From positions 24,598,001-24,662,000 of the forward strand of contig NC_045131.1 of NCBI RefSeq assembly GCF_007655135.1: a stretch of DNA of 64,000 nucleotides. The letters are read 5' to 3'. The stretch comes from Punica granatum. Taxonomy: Eukaryota; Streptophyta; Magnoliopsida; Myrtales; Lythraceae. Below are positions 63,333 to 64,000 of the stretch, piece by piece (positions within the stretch are counted from its first letter, which is position 1; the number at the start of each line of letters is the position of its first letter). The translations under genes were made by a program, and so were the position numbers. The notes beneath the pieces were generated by a model. The model was not told the origin of the DNA and searched no databases. It saw nothing but the letters and a program-made list of their open reading frames with translations.

Positions 63333-64000
63333 TGATGAAACTTTTCTGTTTTTCACTTGTTATCGAAATTCTTAAGCATAAATTGATGATGAGAACGGAG
63401 AGGAGCTTTATTACATTGCTCTTGTAAGGCAGGACCAAGTTTATTTTTAGGTTGGTAGTAAAAATCTCTGAGGCTGTCGTTTATTGGGTCGTCGTTAAGT
63501 GGTGGGAAAACATTAGTTTGACCATTTCTTTATTTACTCTTTTATTTCTAGCAAGTATGCTCCGGAGCATCACTAGTTTTTCTCAATATGGCAAAACATC
63601 TAATCCATTTCTGAAATTGGTATGTTATTTAGTAACCTTCTTATGTTTGTTCCGGGGTTGGATGCTTATTTTCTTAAATAAGGTCACAAGTTCAACCCTC
63701 ATTAATGGAGAAAATCACAAATGCAAGAGGTCTATCCTTTAATTAGTGGTCCATTTAGCTTGAATTTAGATTAATTGGGAGCCATTAGGCTTCCTAGTGC
63801 TGAGTGGTACATACCAAACAATAGGTTGTTTAATTACCAATTGTATCTAGGAAAAAAAAATATAATCTTTGTGATCATGGAAAAATAATTCATTTTTTTA
63901 CGGTTGGTAAGTTGTGCTACCACTATGTAGATTTTACCTTCAACGTAAGAGTTTGAAACTTACTATAAATATCTCATGATTAGGGTCAAATCAATGCCTA
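63333..64000. other. Upstream region of the Ole e 1-like gene and spacer
   Basis: The first 100-200 bp are the 5' leader and promoter of the minus-strand gene; CTAAAAATAAAC on the minus strand near 63440 is TATA-like at best. The rest is AT-rich with no gene. The frame at 63452-63742 is hydrophobic in part but has no recognised domain. Confidence 0.4.

Noticed and set aside
63452..63742. 96-codon frame near the window end with hydrophobic segments
   Set aside because: No recognised domain, AT-rich, and no promoter context; treated as chance.

Overview
The window is nuclear plant DNA from a eudicot. It has intron-rich genes with GT-AG splice sites, an AT-rich background, families of short inverted-repeat transposons, and a large block of nested long terminal repeats (LTRs). 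The style of the long LTRs and the MITE ends makes me think of Myrtales, but that is a guess from memory and nothing here proves it. Four protein-coding genes can be modelled completely: a SCAR/WAVE actin regulator (2811-8632, +, 9 exons, 1342 aa), a single-exon Dof zinc-finger transcription factor of the DOF1.5/COG1 type (49519-50034, +, 171 aa), cytosolic ribosomal protein S30 (60697-61755, +, 3 coding exons, 62 aa), and a secreted Ole e 1-like pollen protein (62640-63332, -, 2 exons, 169 aa). No RNA genes or CRISPR arrays were found.

Layout: 1-2.4 kb is upstream intergenic DNA with a 197-bp CACTA MITE. 2.8-8.6 kb is the SCAR gene, whose large exon carries a young 105-bp (35-residue) tandem repeat. 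8.7-12.5 kb is AT-rich spacer ending in a 320-bp hairpin MITE with a perfect 9-bp target duplication. 12.5-42.7 kb is one continuous block of long, non-coding LTR retrotransposon DNA. Its core, element A, has 5.2-kb LTRs (18201-23365; 33046-41929, interrupted), a primer binding site, a polypurine tract, and an internal region with no recognisable reverse transcriptase or integrase. It is therefore best read as a LARD-like, non-autonomous element, possibly of Ty3/gypsy Tat/Ogre affinity. Two solo LTRs of a related family B (about 4.5 kb each) are inserted in it in opposite orientations. B1 (25166-29711, -) lies in the internal region. B2 (37065-41588, +) lies inside the right LTR with a perfect ACGGG duplication. 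Element A appears to sit inside an older related LTR (A-prime, 15754-18200 and 41930-42664), with a deletion joining A's right LTR to the host LTR tail.

42.7-49.3 kb and 50.2-60.4 kb are AT-rich spacers. They contain decayed transposons: a TIR element at 51.1-52.0 kb, a 0.7-kb segment duplicated at 52.1 and 54.2 kb, an LTR-tail relic at 55-56.3 kb, a Copia start relic at 57.6 kb, and Helitron-like 3' ends at 58.9 and 59.2 kb. 60.4-63.4 kb is a compact gene pair, RPS30 and the Ole e 1-like gene, which converge. A foldback MITE sits just beyond the stop codon of the latter, so it probably supplies part of its 3' UTR.

The four genes share no pathway: they cover actin nucleation, transcription, translation and the pollen/cell-wall surface. 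The novel interest lies in the transposon architecture: coding-free giant LTRs, a 29-bp minisatellite open in all three forward frames, a hypervariable GC-rich block, a 153-bp repeat in the LTR, and a nested insertion order that can be reconstructed. All identities given are judged by eye.
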